Shown piece by piece: positions 1 to 8,333 of a stretch of DNA of 64,000 nucleotides (the first letter of the stretch is position 1; each line of letters starts with the position of its first letter). The position numbers and the translations under genes were made by a program. This DNA is from Bacteroidia bacterium (GTDB lineage: Bacteria; Bacteroidota; Bacteroidia; Bacteroidales; CAJPTX01). The notes beneath the pieces are model-generated. The model made no database searches, was not told where the DNA came from, and worked only from the letters and a program-made list of their open reading frames with translations. Location of the stretch: contig CAJPTC010000010.1 of NCBI GenBank assembly GCA_905373475.1, positions 1 through 64,000 of the forward strand, read 5' to 3'.

Positions 1-7
1 CTTTCGC

Positions 8-54
8 TTTTGTCATGACGCAAACAGTAGCTTACACACTTTTTCAGACACTAC
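8..54. repeat. 47-bp imperfect repeat, copy A
   Basis: This stretch matches 26240-26286 at 42 of 47 positions in the same orientation, including an identical central 19-base block ending in CACACTTTTTCAG. It lies outside any gene. Repeats of this kind often mark the ends of an insertion sequence or a small non-autonomous element, but no transposase is visible next to it and the sequence to its left is outside the window, so its nature is unresolved. Confidence 0.7.
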
Positions 55-143
55 CAAGTTGCTATAAAATGTATTAAATCTTAGCGGAGGCATGGCAGAA
101 TTTCGTAGGCGTTTATTTCTTCAAATTCGGCTACTCAATGCAC

Positions 144-169
144 AAAAAAAGCGCTCCGAATTGGAGCGC
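144..169 (-). terminator. Rho-independent terminator after the small HTH gene
   Basis: A perfect 7-bp GC-rich stem (GCGCTCC/GGAGCGC) with a 5-base loop is followed on the minus strand by seven T. It lies about 67 bases past the stop of the gene ending at 236 and would end its transcript. Confidence 0.8.
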
Positions 170-235
170 CACATTTCTAGAAAATGCAACCGAGTAGCTA
201 AACAGTCTACTCGTTTTTGATGTCGTAATTACTTT

Positions 236-529
236 TTATTCGCCTGACGTGCAATGACAACAGCCGCTCGGTTTCGCCGCCTTAGCTTTTTCGATTATTT
301 CGAGTGCTAAGTCTAAAATGGTCGTATCGTCTAGGGTTACAAAGCCTCCATCAGGTCCTTGTTCAACATGAATCCCGACCGATTCGCCCTTGCTGAAGTC
401 TGTCCCGCCGAAATAGTTTCGTACTGTTTCGTCGTTGAGGTTCAACTTCTGAGCGATTTGGTGTATTGCACCCTCGGGCAACTGATCCTTTATCTCGCGC
501 AACCGATTAAAACTAATTACTTTCGACAT
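236..529 (-). CDS. small helix-turn-helix DNA-binding-like protein
   Basis: 97 residues. The N-terminal half (about residues 6-40) reads as a helix-turn-helix: a helix around REIKDQLPEG, then IHQIAQKLNLNDETVRNYF, which looks like a recognition helix (SETVRxYF type). The C-terminal part carries a short acidic strand-helix segment and ends in a CCHC cysteine/histidine cluster. The start ATG has a strong purine-rich site (AAAAGGAGGG) about 5 bases upstream. Small proteins of this shape are common in Bacteroidota and are usually annotated only as DNA-binding. No target or partner can be inferred. It lies 73 bases downstream of nadE and has its own terminator. Confidence 0.75.
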   Translation of the reverse strand: MSKVISFNRLREIKDQLPEGAIHQIAQKLNLNDETVRNYFGGTDFSKGESVGIHVEQGPDGGFVTLDDTTILDLALEIIEKAKAAKPSGCCHCTSGE

Positions 530-551
530 CCTCTCACCCTCCTTTTAGACG

Positions 552-571
552 TAGGAGCTTCGTTGCTCCTA
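552..571. other. hairpin in the leader of the small HTH gene
   Basis: A perfect 7-bp inverted repeat (TAGGAGC, 6-base loop, GCTCCTA) lies about 22 bases upstream of the 529 start. There is no T-run, so it is not a standard terminator. Its left arm on the minus strand contains a Shine-Dalgarno-like AGGAG, so it may act in translation or mark the end of the nadE transcript. Confidence 0.4.
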
Positions 572-602
572 TTGCCTAAAGATAATGCTTTTATTTAAGA
601 AA

Positions 603-2138
603 TCACTTGTCAAAAAACGAATCGGGAGCAATACGCAAACAAGGGGGCATCTGGTATCGCTTGTAGGCGGCATTTTTTACCAAACGCGCCACGCGAGCTA
701 CCGTCTCTTTGGTAACATTGGGCAAATGAATGCGCTCGGCTCTTTTGCCCTTATCGATGAGTTCGACCAATAGAGCATCGAGCATATCGTAAGGAGGAAG
801 CGAGTCCTGATCTGTCTGGTCGGGGCGCAATTCGGCAGACGGCGGACGGTCTATGATGAAATGAGGAATGATCTCTTGCTCGCGATTGATCCAACGCGCG
901 ATTTCATAGACTTCGGTTTTGTAGAGCGCACCTATCACGCTCACAGCACCGCAAGCATCGCCATACATGGTAGAATAGCCCACAGCACACTCACTTTTAT
1001 TGGAAGTATTCAGGAGTATATGTCCGAATTTGTTGGAGAATGCCATAAGAAGCACTGCCCGAACCCGTGCTTGTAGGTTCTCTTCAGTCGTATCAGCGGG
1101 TAGCCCTGCAAAATAGGGTTCAAGGGCGTTGAGGTAGGCGTTGGTCAGAGGTGTAATAGGGATTATTTTTGTTTCTACGCCCAAATTCTTTGCCAATTGT
1201 TGTGCAGAGGTAATAGAGGCATCTGCAGTGTATTGAGAGGGCATAATAAGTCCCAAAACGTTTTCTGCACCTAAAGCCTCGGCAGCAAGAACTAACACTA
1301 ATGCAGAATCAATACCACCACTTAGCCCCAGAATAGCCTTCTTCTGCCCCGCGTTGTCGAAAAACAACTTTAAGGCTCGCACCGTCATCCTATACTGGAA
1401 CTCTGCGGTGCGTTGCGGAAAATCTTTTAGGTATTCTTGCTGCCCCAGCACATCGGGAACGGGGGCATGTATTTCCCGCTCCTTTTTACTTCTTCCATTG
1501 GGACAAAAAACGGAGTAACCTCCTTGCAATTGCCCATTGAACATCCCTACTCGATTCGAGATATAAACCGAATCCTTGCAATGTCGCTTAAAAAGAGGAA
1601 GCACTTTCTCGAGAGAATAGGGCGTGAAGACGGGGATACGAGCATTCATATAAATGTGGAACTCCTTCTTCTCGGGTGCTGCGAAGCGGAGATTGAGGTA
1701 GTAATAATCGCCCCAATTACGGACATCTATTGCAAGTTCATAGCGTTCCTCTTCTATCCTAAATCCGTTTGCCGAGCCTATGGCACACGCACCGAGTGGC
1801 AAAAGAGATATGAGCGATGTACGTGTAAGAAAGAAGATCTGGTGCTGTAAACGCAGTGGTTCTACCTGCAAATTAAGCTGCACACCTCCTATAAGCATAC
1901 ACGCCTCGCCCAAATGTCGTTGTATCTTTTTCAACGCACGTAACTGTTCTACAGTCACCGAGCCGAGGTGCTGTAGTGCGCTACACGAAGTGCCAATTGT
2001 GGTCTCACAACCACACACATAGAGGGGCGTATCGGCGTTCGCCTGCCTCATATCGTAGTCTAGGCGACTTATAATCTCCTGCGCATTCTGCGCTATTTCG
2101 GCAGGCACTAACTTGGGCTGAAGGAGGCTAACGTACAT
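603..2138 (-). CDS. nadE: NAD+ synthetase with an N-terminal nitrilase-like domain
   Basis: NadE makes NAD+ from deamido-NAD+, ATP and an amino-group donor in the cytoplasm. The C-terminal synthetase domain is intact, with the ATP-binding SGGIDS loop near residue 275 and NTSNKSE and STMYGD motifs further on. The N-terminal ~250 residues align in outline with the nitrilase (glutaminase) domain: a possible catalytic Glu in VCGCETT and the NRVGMFNGQLQGGYSVF segment. I see neither the K-x-x-LP-x-Y-x-VFDE lysine segment nor the CEDxW cysteine segment expected of active glutaminases. The ATG at 2138 is preferred over an upstream TTG. It follows the barrel gene by 24 bases and is probably co-transcribed with it. 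Confidence 0.92.
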   Translation of the reverse strand: MYVSLLQPKLVPAEIAQNAQEIISRLDYDMRQANADTPLYVCGCETTIGTSCSALQHLGSVTVEQLRALKKIQRHLGEACMLIGGVQLNLQVEPLRLQHQIFFLTRTSLISLLPLGACAIGSANGFRIEEERYELAIDVRNWGDYYYLNLRFAAPEKKEFHIYMNARIPVFTPYSLEKVLPLFKRHCKDSVYISNRVGMFNGQLQGGYSVFCPNGRSKKEREIHAPVPDVLGQQEYLKDFPQRTAEFQYRMTVRALKLFFDNAGQKKAILGLSGGIDSALVLVLAAEALGAENVLGLIMPSQYTADASITSAQQLAKNLGVETKIIPITPLTNAYLNALEPYFAGLPADTTEENLQARVRAVLLMAFSNKFGHILLNTSNKSECAVGYSTMYGDACGAVSVIGALYKTEVYEIARWINREQEIIPHFIIDRPPSAELRPDQTDQDSLPPYDMLDALLVELIDKGKRAERIHLPNVTKETVARVARLVKNAAYKRYQMPPCLRIAPDSFFDK

Positions 2139-2162
2139 ATTGCTCAACTTTGCACCCCTCTG

Positions 2163-2837
2163 TTAAAAGACAAAACCTATACGCAAACCGATGCTATACA
2201 TATCAATAGCGCCATAACCTGTGCGATACATATTTAGGAAGCTCCCGTCAAAAACAATCCCAGCCTGTATGGCACTACTTCCCCCCAGCGAATACTCAGC
2301 CCCAAGGCGCAACATATAATTGACAAAGAGGGGCGAATACATGCCAGAGGTACGCCGCGTTACTCCATCAAGCTTAGCATCTTCAAAAAAAGGAACAGAG
2401 ACTAGCAACCCCGCGGTGGCGAAAAAGGTGGTATAGCCTATCTCAATAGCACGCATATTTAGCGCTAATGGGATAGAAAAAGCACGGATATGGGTATCGA
2501 GCGTCTTACCAGACTGCACATCTATTTTCCCGTCGTAACGGCTATTGAGTTTGTAACCATCCTGCTTGTAGGCAACACTTGCCCCACGAAGATCGATAGC
2601 AGCCCCCGAGAGGAATGAATAACGACGCGCAAATTTGTACTCTACTTCAATTCCCGCGTTCAAGCCCACATTGGCAGCAGAACCGCTGAAACGATCGTTG
2701 TCTGATGAAAACCAAGAGAGTATAGGGTCTACGTGAATCCCAAGCACGTACTGACTATTGTGATCTATGGCGCGCACTGTATGCGGCACTGCCAGTGCTA
2801 AAAGAACAATAACTAAGGCAAAAAATGTTTTTTTCAT
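2163..2837 (-). CDS. outer-membrane beta-barrel protein, PorT-like
   Basis: 224 residues with a signal peptide (MKKTFFALVIVLLALAVPHT, cut after about VRA), then alternating hydrophobic/polar strands typical of an 8-stranded barrel, ending in the aromatic GLRIGFVF. Proteins of this type belong to the OMP_b-brl_2 / PorT-like group of Bacteroidota. PorT itself is needed for type IX secretion, but the sequence does not show that this is the orthologue rather than a general relative. The ATG at 2837 is chosen over a TTG nine bases upstream because it begins the signal peptide directly. It probably forms an operon with nadE downstream. Confidence 0.75.
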   Translation of the reverse strand: MKKTFFALVIVLLALAVPHTVRAIDHNSQYVLGIHVDPILSWFSSDNDRFSGSAANVGLNAGIEVEYKFARRYSFLSGAAIDLRGASVAYKQDGYKLNSRYDGKIDVQSGKTLDTHIRAFSIPLALNMRAIEIGYTTFFATAGLLVSVPFFEDAKLDGVTRRTSGMYSPLFVNYMLRLGAEYSLGGSSAIQAGIVFDGSFLNMYRTGYGAIDMYSIGLRIGFVF

Positions 2838-2865
2838 GGGGTGCAATAATTATGAAGGTTAACTC

Positions 2866-3555
2866 CTATCTCTTTTTAACCGCTATGGTGAGGATTAGTC
2901 CAAGCGCTACGCCCAGTAACGCAGCAAAAAGCGTGCGATAGGCAGCGGGGAGTAGAAAGCTGATTGTGTGCGCAGGAATCCAGAAGAAGGGGATGGTCTT
3001 TTTATAGACAAACGACCACATCTGTTTCCAGTCAATACGTTCGGACATGATGGCACGTACCTTTATCGGATGTACCAGCGCTTGCATGCTACCCTGATAT
3101 TCCTGAATATGGAGGTCTGTAATCTTATGCAAGGTCATCATCACGGGGGCATAGACCACGTTCATCACCACGCTGATACTAAACGCTGTAAGTAGGCGTG
3201 TAAACCCTAATTCGCCCTGCAATTCCGTAGTAGCATGGGTTAAACCTAAATCTTCTAGGGTTGGTGGCACGCCTCCTGCAAAGACCTTGAAGGCAAATTG
3301 GATGGTAATACCTAATAGCCCCCATACCACTGCACGAGGCACCAAACCAAACCCCGCGGGTAGATATTGCCCACAACGGATGCGCGCGGCAAGCATCTCG
3401 CCAAACGTTGCAAGTAGCGCAAACTTGAGAAATGCGGTAATGTAGCCGTGTTGCGCATTAAACTGTGTATAGCCCTCTAGCAGAGGGGCACAAAAAGCGA
3501 ATGCGGCGATTATTGCCAGGAAAATTAGAACCGCAATGAGATCGGAACGTTTCAT
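2866..3555 (-). CDS. polytopic inner-membrane protein, Mpv17-like C-terminus
   Basis: 229 residues with about five hydrophobic segments (near 8-25, 40-58, 70-92, 120-140 and 190-226). The C-terminal stretch (FFWIPAHTISFLLP followed by AAYRTLFAALLG) resembles the W-x-x-W-P-x-x-Q-x-x-NF-x-x-VP-x-x-R signature of the Mpv17/PMP22 family, but the N-terminal part is not diagnostic. No enzymatic motif is seen. It is read in the same direction as cdsA, which ends 106 bases upstream, so it could share that transcript. Function unknown; the family label is tentative. Confidence 0.7.
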   Translation of the reverse strand: MKRSDLIAVLIFLAIIAAFAFCAPLLEGYTQFNAQHGYITAFLKFALLATFGEMLAARIRCGQYLPAGFGLVPRAVVWGLLGITIQFAFKVFAGGVPPTLEDLGLTHATTELQGELGFTRLLTAFSISVVMNVVYAPVMMTLHKITDLHIQEYQGSMQALVHPIKVRAIMSERIDWKQMWSFVYKKTIPFFWIPAHTISFLLPAAYRTLFAALLGVALGLILTIAVKKR

Positions 3556-3661
3556 AAATAGACCAACATTATGACTGCCAAGACACTATATACAGCCCTC
3601 GCGCAGGACACAGAGCTAGGGGAAACTTAGGGTATGGAAAGATAAGCGTTGCTCGGGTGCA

Positions 3662-4507
3662 CTAAACTATCAAGAGTAGCCACGCAGCAGGAAGAGCAAA
3701 AAGCAAGGAATCGAAACGATCGAGAAAACCTCCATGCCCAGGCAAAAATGTTCCCGAATCTTTGATGCCCACTGCGCGCTTGAGACGGGACTCAACCAAG
3801 TCGCCCAATACCCCTACTCCAGCAATTACAAGACCGAAAACTAGCCCAAAAAGAGGCGACAACCAGCCCAAAAGCCAAAAGAGTAGCGCACCCACTCCTG
3901 CCGAGAAAAGAAGTCCGCCCACGAAGCCTTCAACACTCTTGCCAGGCGATACGCGCTCTATCAGCCGATGACGCCCAAAGGGAACACCCACGCAATAAGC
4001 CCCCGTATCATTTACCCATGTTAGCACGAGTGGCAATAGAAGATACCAAAAACTCAAAGGTTGGTGAGCCTGTGAAAGTACTAGCTGTGGCACTAAAGCA
4101 AAGGGGAGTATGATATAGAATACGCCCAAAATGGTCTTCCCCCAATCTAGGAAAGGATTGGCACGGCGCGACAGCACCACATAAAACCCGTCTACAAAAA
4201 ACAGCAGAATAGCTCCCACGATGATGGGAATTAGACCGACAAGATGCAGTTCGTAAGCCAAATTTTCAAAGTCGTAAGCAAGCAGAGCACTCCCCGCATA
4301 GAATAATAGACTTGCCACCAGACCTGTTATCTCGAGGAAACGCGGACGCTTCTCTCCATGCCATACAATACGGTAGAACTCCGACAACGTAAAGAGGGCG
4401 TACAATGCAAAGAGCGGGAGGCTAAACTTAGCCCCAGCCAGAATAGCCCCCACCGTTACCGCAATGAAAAGCGCGCCGCTAAGCGTTCGCTTAATGACCG
4501 TCTTCAT
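3662..4507 (-). CDS. cdsA: phosphatidate cytidylyltransferase
   Basis: CdsA makes CDP-diacylglycerol from phosphatidic acid and CTP in the inner membrane, the branch point for phospholipid synthesis. The protein is 281 residues with about eight membrane segments. It ends in the family signature, here in the stretch GDLVESRLKRAVGIKDSG followed by PGHGGFLDRFDS. The ATG at 4507 begins MKTVIKRTLSGALF and overlaps the end of the DUF2007 gene by 17 bases; a longer reading from an upstream alternative codon would run deep into that gene and add a hydrophilic extension unlike the family. The order ftsH-DUF2007-cdsA suggests translational coupling. Confidence 0.93.
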   Translation of the reverse strand: MKTVIKRTLSGALFIAVTVGAILAGAKFSLPLFALYALFTLSEFYRIVWHGEKRPRFLEITGLVASLLFYAGSALLAYDFENLAYELHLVGLIPIIVGAILLFFVDGFYVVLSRRANPFLDWGKTILGVFYIILPFALVPQLVLSQAHQPLSFWYLLLPLVLTWVNDTGAYCVGVPFGRHRLIERVSPGKSVEGFVGGLLFSAGVGALLFWLLGWLSPLFGLVFGLVIAGVGVLGDLVESRLKRAVGIKDSGTFLPGHGGFLDRFDSLLFALPAAWLLLIV

Positions 4508-4718
4508 TTGCCTCAAATTGCGCAACAATTCCCTGTGCGCGTTCCACGTCTCTCGTACGCACAAGTATGACCACCTGCCCCAGCATGGGGTACATTCTAT
4601 CGCGCTGATCTACACGCGCCGTTTCTATTCCTGCGTCGGCAAGAGCTTCCTCGCGCGCCATCAACTCTACCTCATTGGCAGAAGAATAGACGGGTTGCCA
4701 ATCTATCTCACTCGGCAT
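4491..4718 (-). CDS. DUF2007-type small protein
   Basis: 75 residues. The pattern WQPVYSSANEVELMAREEAL, then GIETARVDQ and VVILVRTRDVERAQGIVAQF, matches DUF2007 (putative signal-transducing protein), a small ferredoxin-like alpha/beta fold that resembles a PII-like or ACT-like domain. Its role is not established. It overlaps the end of ftsH by 11 bases and the start of cdsA by 17, so the three genes are very probably translated from one message. Confidence 0.8.
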   Translation of the reverse strand: MPSEIDWQPVYSSANEVELMAREEALADAGIETARVDQRDRMYPMLGQVVILVRTRDVERAQGIVAQFEANEDGH

Positions 4719-6792
4719 TGTCTTCCGTTTTGTCGTCCTGTGCTTCTACAGCCTCATCCACTTTAGGCATTTCGCCATCGGTTTCAGTAGCCTCTACTAC
4801 GTGCCCTTCCGCCACCTCTTTTGCCTCCTCGGCTTCTGTTTTTAGGTCAAGCGCTTCAAAACGGGTATGCGAAGCACGTTTGCCATAAATACGCTCCAGA
4901 TCGTCTGAGAATATCACCTCATCCTTGAGCAGCATTCCCGCCAACTCATCAAGTTGTGTACGGTGCTCGCGCAAAATATCAAGCGCCTGCTGGTAGGCAT
5001 CGCGCAACACGTTCTGCACTTCCTGATCTATAATCTGCGCGGTGTGCTCGCTAAAAGGCTTATTGAACGAATACTCCGAACTGCCCGTAGAGTCGTAATA
5101 GCACGTATTGTAGAGCGCCTTTTCCATGCCATAGTAGGCTACAATAGCATACGCCATCTTGTTTGCCCTTTCAAGGTCGTTGAGCGCCCCCGTGGAGATT
5201 TCGCCAAACACCACATCTTCAGCAGCACGTCCGCCCAAAATGGCACAGAGTTCGTGGAACATCTGCGTCTTGGTAGAGATCTGGCGCTCCTCGGGAACAT
5301 ACCAAGCGGCACCCAGCGAACGACCGCGCGGAATAATGGAAACCTTAAGTAGAGGGCTTGCATACTCGAGCAACCAACTTACTGTAGCATGCCCCGATTC
5401 GTGGTAGGCAATCCGTTTTTTCTCCTCGGCTGTCAGAATCTTGCTCTTGCGTTCCAGACCACCTACAATTCGGTCTATGGCATCTAAGAAATCCTGCTTT
5501 TCTACGTACTCCTTCCCTTTTCGTGCTGCGATGAGCGCCGCCTCATTGCACACGTTGGCAATATCTGCCCCCGAAAAACCAGGCGTCTGCTTAGCGAGGA
5601 AATTCGAGTCAAAATCCTTCGCCAACTTCAAGGGTTTTAGGTGTACCTGAAAGATATCGTAACGTTCTTGCACATCGGGGAGTTCTACATGTATCTGCCT
5701 ATCAAAGCGTCCCGCTCGTAATAGAGCGCCATCAAGAATATCGGCACGGTTGGTGGCCGCTAGTACAATTACCCCTTGATTGGTAGAGAAGCCGTCCATT
5801 TCAGTTAGCAACTGGTTGAGCGTATTTTCGCGTTCTTCGCTACTCGAATAGCCTACATTTTTAGAACGCGAGCGCCCTATAGCATCAATCTCATCAATGA
5901 AAATGATAGCCGAGCCCTTTTCCTTTGCCTGCTTGAAGAGATCGCGCACACGGGAGGCTCCGACCCCCACAAACATCTCTATAAAGTCTGACCCCGAGAG
6001 GCTGAAGAAAGGCACGTTGGCTTCACCTGCTACCGCCTTTGCTAGCAAGGTCTTGCCCGTCCCAGGAGGCCCTACAAGCAACACGCCCTTGGGAATTTTG
6101 CCACCTAGCTCAGTATACTTAGCAGGGTTCTTCAAGAAGTCTACCACCTCGCGTACCTCAATCTTTGCTTCCTCAAGTCCTGCCACATCGGAAAAATCTA
6201 CGTGTACATAGTTTTCCTTATTGAAGAGCTGTGCCTTAGACTTCCCGAAGTTGAAAATATTAGCACCGCCGCCACCACCACCGCCGCCACGGCTAAGCAT
6301 TCGGAAGATAAAGAACCACAGACCGAGGATGATTAGGAAAGGAATAATCCAGGTCAAAATTCCCGAAAAATAGTCGGGACGATCTTCGTACGTGGGGTAA
6401 ATACGATTCTCGGATGGCGTATCCTTCTGCGCATCTTGAAGTTGCCGCTCGAAGGTATCTACTGAGCCTATGGTGAAATAGAAATGCGGCTCATTAGCAC
6501 CAAAGCTTGCAGGGTCGCCAATGCGCTTCTCGAAATGTTTTGCGCCAGCATTGGTAAGGTATACTTCTACAATCCCTTGATTTCGCACTGCTACAAGCTT
6601 AGAAACATAGCCTGGTTCAAGCATCTTTGTACGCACCTCCTGCCAGTTCGTCTCTACCTTGCTAGACGACTGGTAAAAGAAATTGAGAGCCACAATGCCC
6701 ACTGCCAAAACGATATAAAGCCAAAGGAAGCTAAAACGCTTCTTCGGCTTTGCATTGCTATTCGTGGGGTTATTATTCTGTGAATTATCCAT
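4708..6792 (-). CDS. ftsH: ATP-dependent zinc metalloprotease FtsH
   Basis: Membrane-anchored AAA+ protease that degrades misfolded and regulatory membrane and cytoplasmic proteins. 694 residues: transmembrane segments near 20-40 and 147-166 flanking a periplasmic domain, a run of eight glycines just after the second segment, Walker A GPPGTGKT near 239-246, Walker B FIDEIDAIG, and the zinc-binding HESGH near 461-465. The last ~60 residues are a highly acidic, low-complexity tail. It follows rsfS by 32 bases and overlaps the DUF2007 gene. Confidence 0.97.
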   Translation of the reverse strand: MDNSQNNNPTNSNAKPKKRFSFLWLYIVLAVGIVALNFFYQSSSKVETNWQEVRTKMLEPGYVSKLVAVRNQGIVEVYLTNAGAKHFEKRIGDPASFGANEPHFYFTIGSVDTFERQLQDAQKDTPSENRIYPTYEDRPDYFSGILTWIIPFLIILGLWFFIFRMLSRGGGGGGGGANIFNFGKSKAQLFNKENYVHVDFSDVAGLEEAKIEVREVVDFLKNPAKYTELGGKIPKGVLLVGPPGTGKTLLAKAVAGEANVPFFSLSGSDFIEMFVGVGASRVRDLFKQAKEKGSAIIFIDEIDAIGRSRSKNVGYSSSEERENTLNQLLTEMDGFSTNQGVIVLAATNRADILDGALLRAGRFDRQIHVELPDVQERYDIFQVHLKPLKLAKDFDSNFLAKQTPGFSGADIANVCNEAALIAARKGKEYVEKQDFLDAIDRIVGGLERKSKILTAEEKKRIAYHESGHATVSWLLEYASPLLKVSIIPRGRSLGAAWYVPEERQISTKTQMFHELCAILGGRAAEDVVFGEISTGALNDLERANKMAYAIVAYYGMEKALYNTCYYDSTGSSEYSFNKPFSEHTAQIIDQEVQNVLRDAYQQALDILREHRTQLDELAGMLLKDEVIFSDDLERIYGKRASHTRFEALDLKTEAEEAKEVAEGHVVEATETDGEMPKVDEAVEAQDDKTEDNAE

Positions 6793-6824
6793 ATCTGCGA
6801 TTTAATCGGACACTATACCTTTTT

Positions 6825-7193
6825 CTAATCTTCCTCGGCGTACTCCTTTCGTGGTGCATCGCCCCAGAGCCCCTCCAGATTGTAATATTCTCTTGTACTT
6901 GGCAGGAAGATGTGCACCATAACCGAGAAGTAATCCATTACCACCCACTCGGCATTTGCCCGCTCAGAGGTTCGGAACGGATATTCGCCCGTAGCAGCTC
7001 CTACGCGCTCTTCTACCTCATCTACCAAGGCAGAAATATGTGGCGAGCTATCGGCATGACATATAACCATGTAATTGCATATAGGCGAGTGCACTGGGCG
7101 CATATCCAACTCCACGATCTCGTGACCACGCTTCGCCTGCAAAGCAGAGACTATTTCTTGTAAAAGGATCTTATCAAGTTCTTCTTGTACCAT
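6825..7193 (-). CDS. rsfS: ribosomal silencing factor RsfS
   Basis: 122 residues matching the RsfS/Iojap family: ALQAKRGHEIVELDMR, then ICNYMVICHADSSPHISAL, and the C-terminal EWVVMDYFSVMVHIFLPSTREYYNLEGLWGD pattern in shorter pieces. RsfS binds ribosomal protein L14 on the 50S subunit and blocks subunit joining when nutrients are scarce. It is the first gene of the rsfS-ftsH-DUF2007-cdsA run. A near-consensus -7 box (GAACTTTG, minus strand, 7249-7256) lies about 56 bases upstream of the start. Confidence 0.93.
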   Translation of the reverse strand: MVQEELDKILLQEIVSALQAKRGHEIVELDMRPVHSPICNYMVICHADSSPHISALVDEVEERVGAATGEYPFRTSERANAEWVVMDYFSVMVHIFLPSTREYYNLEGLWGDAPRKEYAEED

Positions 7194-7282
7194 ACTATTT
7201 TCTCGTTTATCTCTCGTAGCTTGTACACATACTACGTTGTATAACGCACAAAGTTCGTCTTTTTATATAGTACATTTACCCT

Positions 7283-7320
7283 AAAAAAAGAGCACCTGCC
7301 CCCAAAAAGAGGCAGGTGCT
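7283..7320 (-). terminator. Rho-independent terminator of the small barrel gene
   Basis: A perfect 10-bp stem (AGCACCTGCC/GGCAGGTGCT) is followed on the minus strand by seven T. It begins 44 bases after the stop of the gene ending at 7364 and separates that gene from the rsfS operon. Confidence 0.9.
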
Positions 7321-7363
7321 GCGACCAGAAAAACGAACGAGAATCTGTGTTTTCGCTAAAGGC

Positions 7364-7924
7364 TTAGAACTTGAAATTCGCGCCCACGGAAACAAGGGGT
7401 TGCGAGAACCAAGGAATGGGTAGCGGACTAAGCTCGACGTTCATGCCCCAGTTTTCGTTAAATGCCCATCGCCAACCGAGGAAGAAATCGAACCCGTAGT
7501 GAGGATTCCAGCTTGCAGGAGTTATAACCTTGTCTTCTGCGGGAATACCAAGGTGTGGATTGCCTGGGAAATGGGTTACCACTTCTTTAGTATACAATAC
7601 GTTCACCCCATGGAGCATTCCAAGGTAAAAGTCCATATTGTTGAATTGGTTGTGGAGGGTAACACGTGCATTGAAAGCGTGTAAGCTGCCAAACGTTGTA
7701 CCAACATAAGCTCCCACGCCTAATGAGCCACGCCCGCTACTGTAAAAGCCACTCAGGATACAATACTCGTACGAAAGCCCAAAATGAGGCACAACAAAAG
7801 CCTTCATGCCGAAGTTCGCGCCCACTAACGAACTTCCCTTAGTAAAGGCGCCTTCGTTAGTACGAGCGCTTACCGAAAAAACGACTGCCAACGACAGTAC
7901 CAACACAAGGATCACTTTTCTCAT
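7364..7924 (-). CDS. small outer-membrane beta-barrel protein
   Basis: 186 residues with a clear signal peptide (about 1-20, ending SVSA) and a series of amphipathic strands ending GANFKF, with the terminal Phe typical of outer-membrane barrels. Strands such as SLVGANFGMKAFVVPHFGLS and HYGFDFFLGWRWAFNENW are typical of 8-stranded Bacteroidota barrels of unknown function. The gene is monocistronic: it has its own terminator and a long upstream region (7925-8391) with a good minus-strand promoter, a nine-base C tract, a palindrome and a leader hairpin. That makes it the most obviously regulated gene in this part of the window. Confidence 0.8.
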   Translation of the reverse strand: MRKVILVLVLSLAVVFSVSARTNEGAFTKGSSLVGANFGMKAFVVPHFGLSYEYCILSGFYSSGRGSLGVGAYVGTTFGSLHAFNARVTLHNQFNNMDFYLGMLHGVNVLYTKEVVTHFPGNPHLGIPAEDKVITPASWNPHYGFDFFLGWRWAFNENWGMNVELSPLPIPWFSQPLVSVGANFKF

Positions 7925-7962
7925 ATTGATTTGATTTTGATTGTTACTTCAGAAACAAAAAT

Positions 7963-7990
7963 GTCGTCCTCCTCAAAGAGAAAGACGACA
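7963..7990. other. imperfect hairpin in the barrel-gene leader
   Basis: GTCGTC and GACGAC form the base of a stem with an inner CTC/GAG pairing, lying about 40-65 bases upstream of the ATG at 7924, in the predicted 5' untranslated region. There is no T-run. It could affect translation or RNA stability. Confidence 0.35.
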
Positions 7991-8015
7991 CGAAATTCCG
8001 ACAAAACAGCCCGTA

Positions 8016-8037
8016 TTGTAAAGTACAAGCTTTACAA
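8016..8037. promoter_or_regulatory. palindromic candidate operator
   Basis: TTGTAAAG-N6-CTTTACAA is a perfect 8-bp inverted repeat with a 6-base spacer, a layout typical of dimeric repressor sites. It lies 92 bases upstream of the barrel gene start and downstream of its best promoter. No regulator can be named from the sequence. Confidence 0.5.
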
Positions 8038-8076
8038 CACAAGAAATAAAAACAAATGCTAAATAAATTTAATACA

Positions 8077-8085
8077 GGGGGGGGG
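8077..8085. repeat. nine-base G (C) homopolymer
   Basis: An uninterrupted run of nine G on the plus strand (nine C on the minus strand) in the region between the divergent barrel gene and pdxJ. On the minus strand it would be transcribed in the barrel-gene leader if the promoter at 8183-8213 is used. Runs of this length are prone to slippage. Confidence 0.75.
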
Positions 8086-8182
8086 TAAACTGCGCCACAC
8101 GAACGCACACCAACAAACAACCCAAATAGGCGTTTAGAATACTTAGCATCTAGTTACTCTGTCTTTAGTTTATTTTCTGACG

Positions 8183-8213
8183 CAAAAGTAAAAAAATCTT
8201 GCTGATTCAGAAA
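8183..8213 (-). promoter_or_regulatory. Bacteroidota-type promoter for the small barrel gene
   Basis: On the minus strand, TTTC-N19-TACTTTTG: a perfect TAnnTTTG -7 box at 8190-8183 and a -33 box with one mismatch at exactly the spacing of the tRNA-Asp promoter in this window. It implies a leader of about 250 bases that contains the C9 tract and the palindrome. Confidence 0.55.
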
Positions 8214-8333
8214 GACCCTAAGCAAAAAAATTCACGAATGTGGGCAAAATGCGCTGAGTCAAAAAAATCCCACATCGCTTATTTTTTATCATGCTGAGAT
8301 AATGAGTTGTATACAAATAAAACCTTGTCCCAA

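Noticed and set aside
6240..6300. Poly-Gly codon run in ftsH as a possible slippage site
   Set aside because: The codons are mixed GGC/GGT/GGA types, so the DNA is not a pure short repeat; the run is a normal flexible linker in FtsH proteins.
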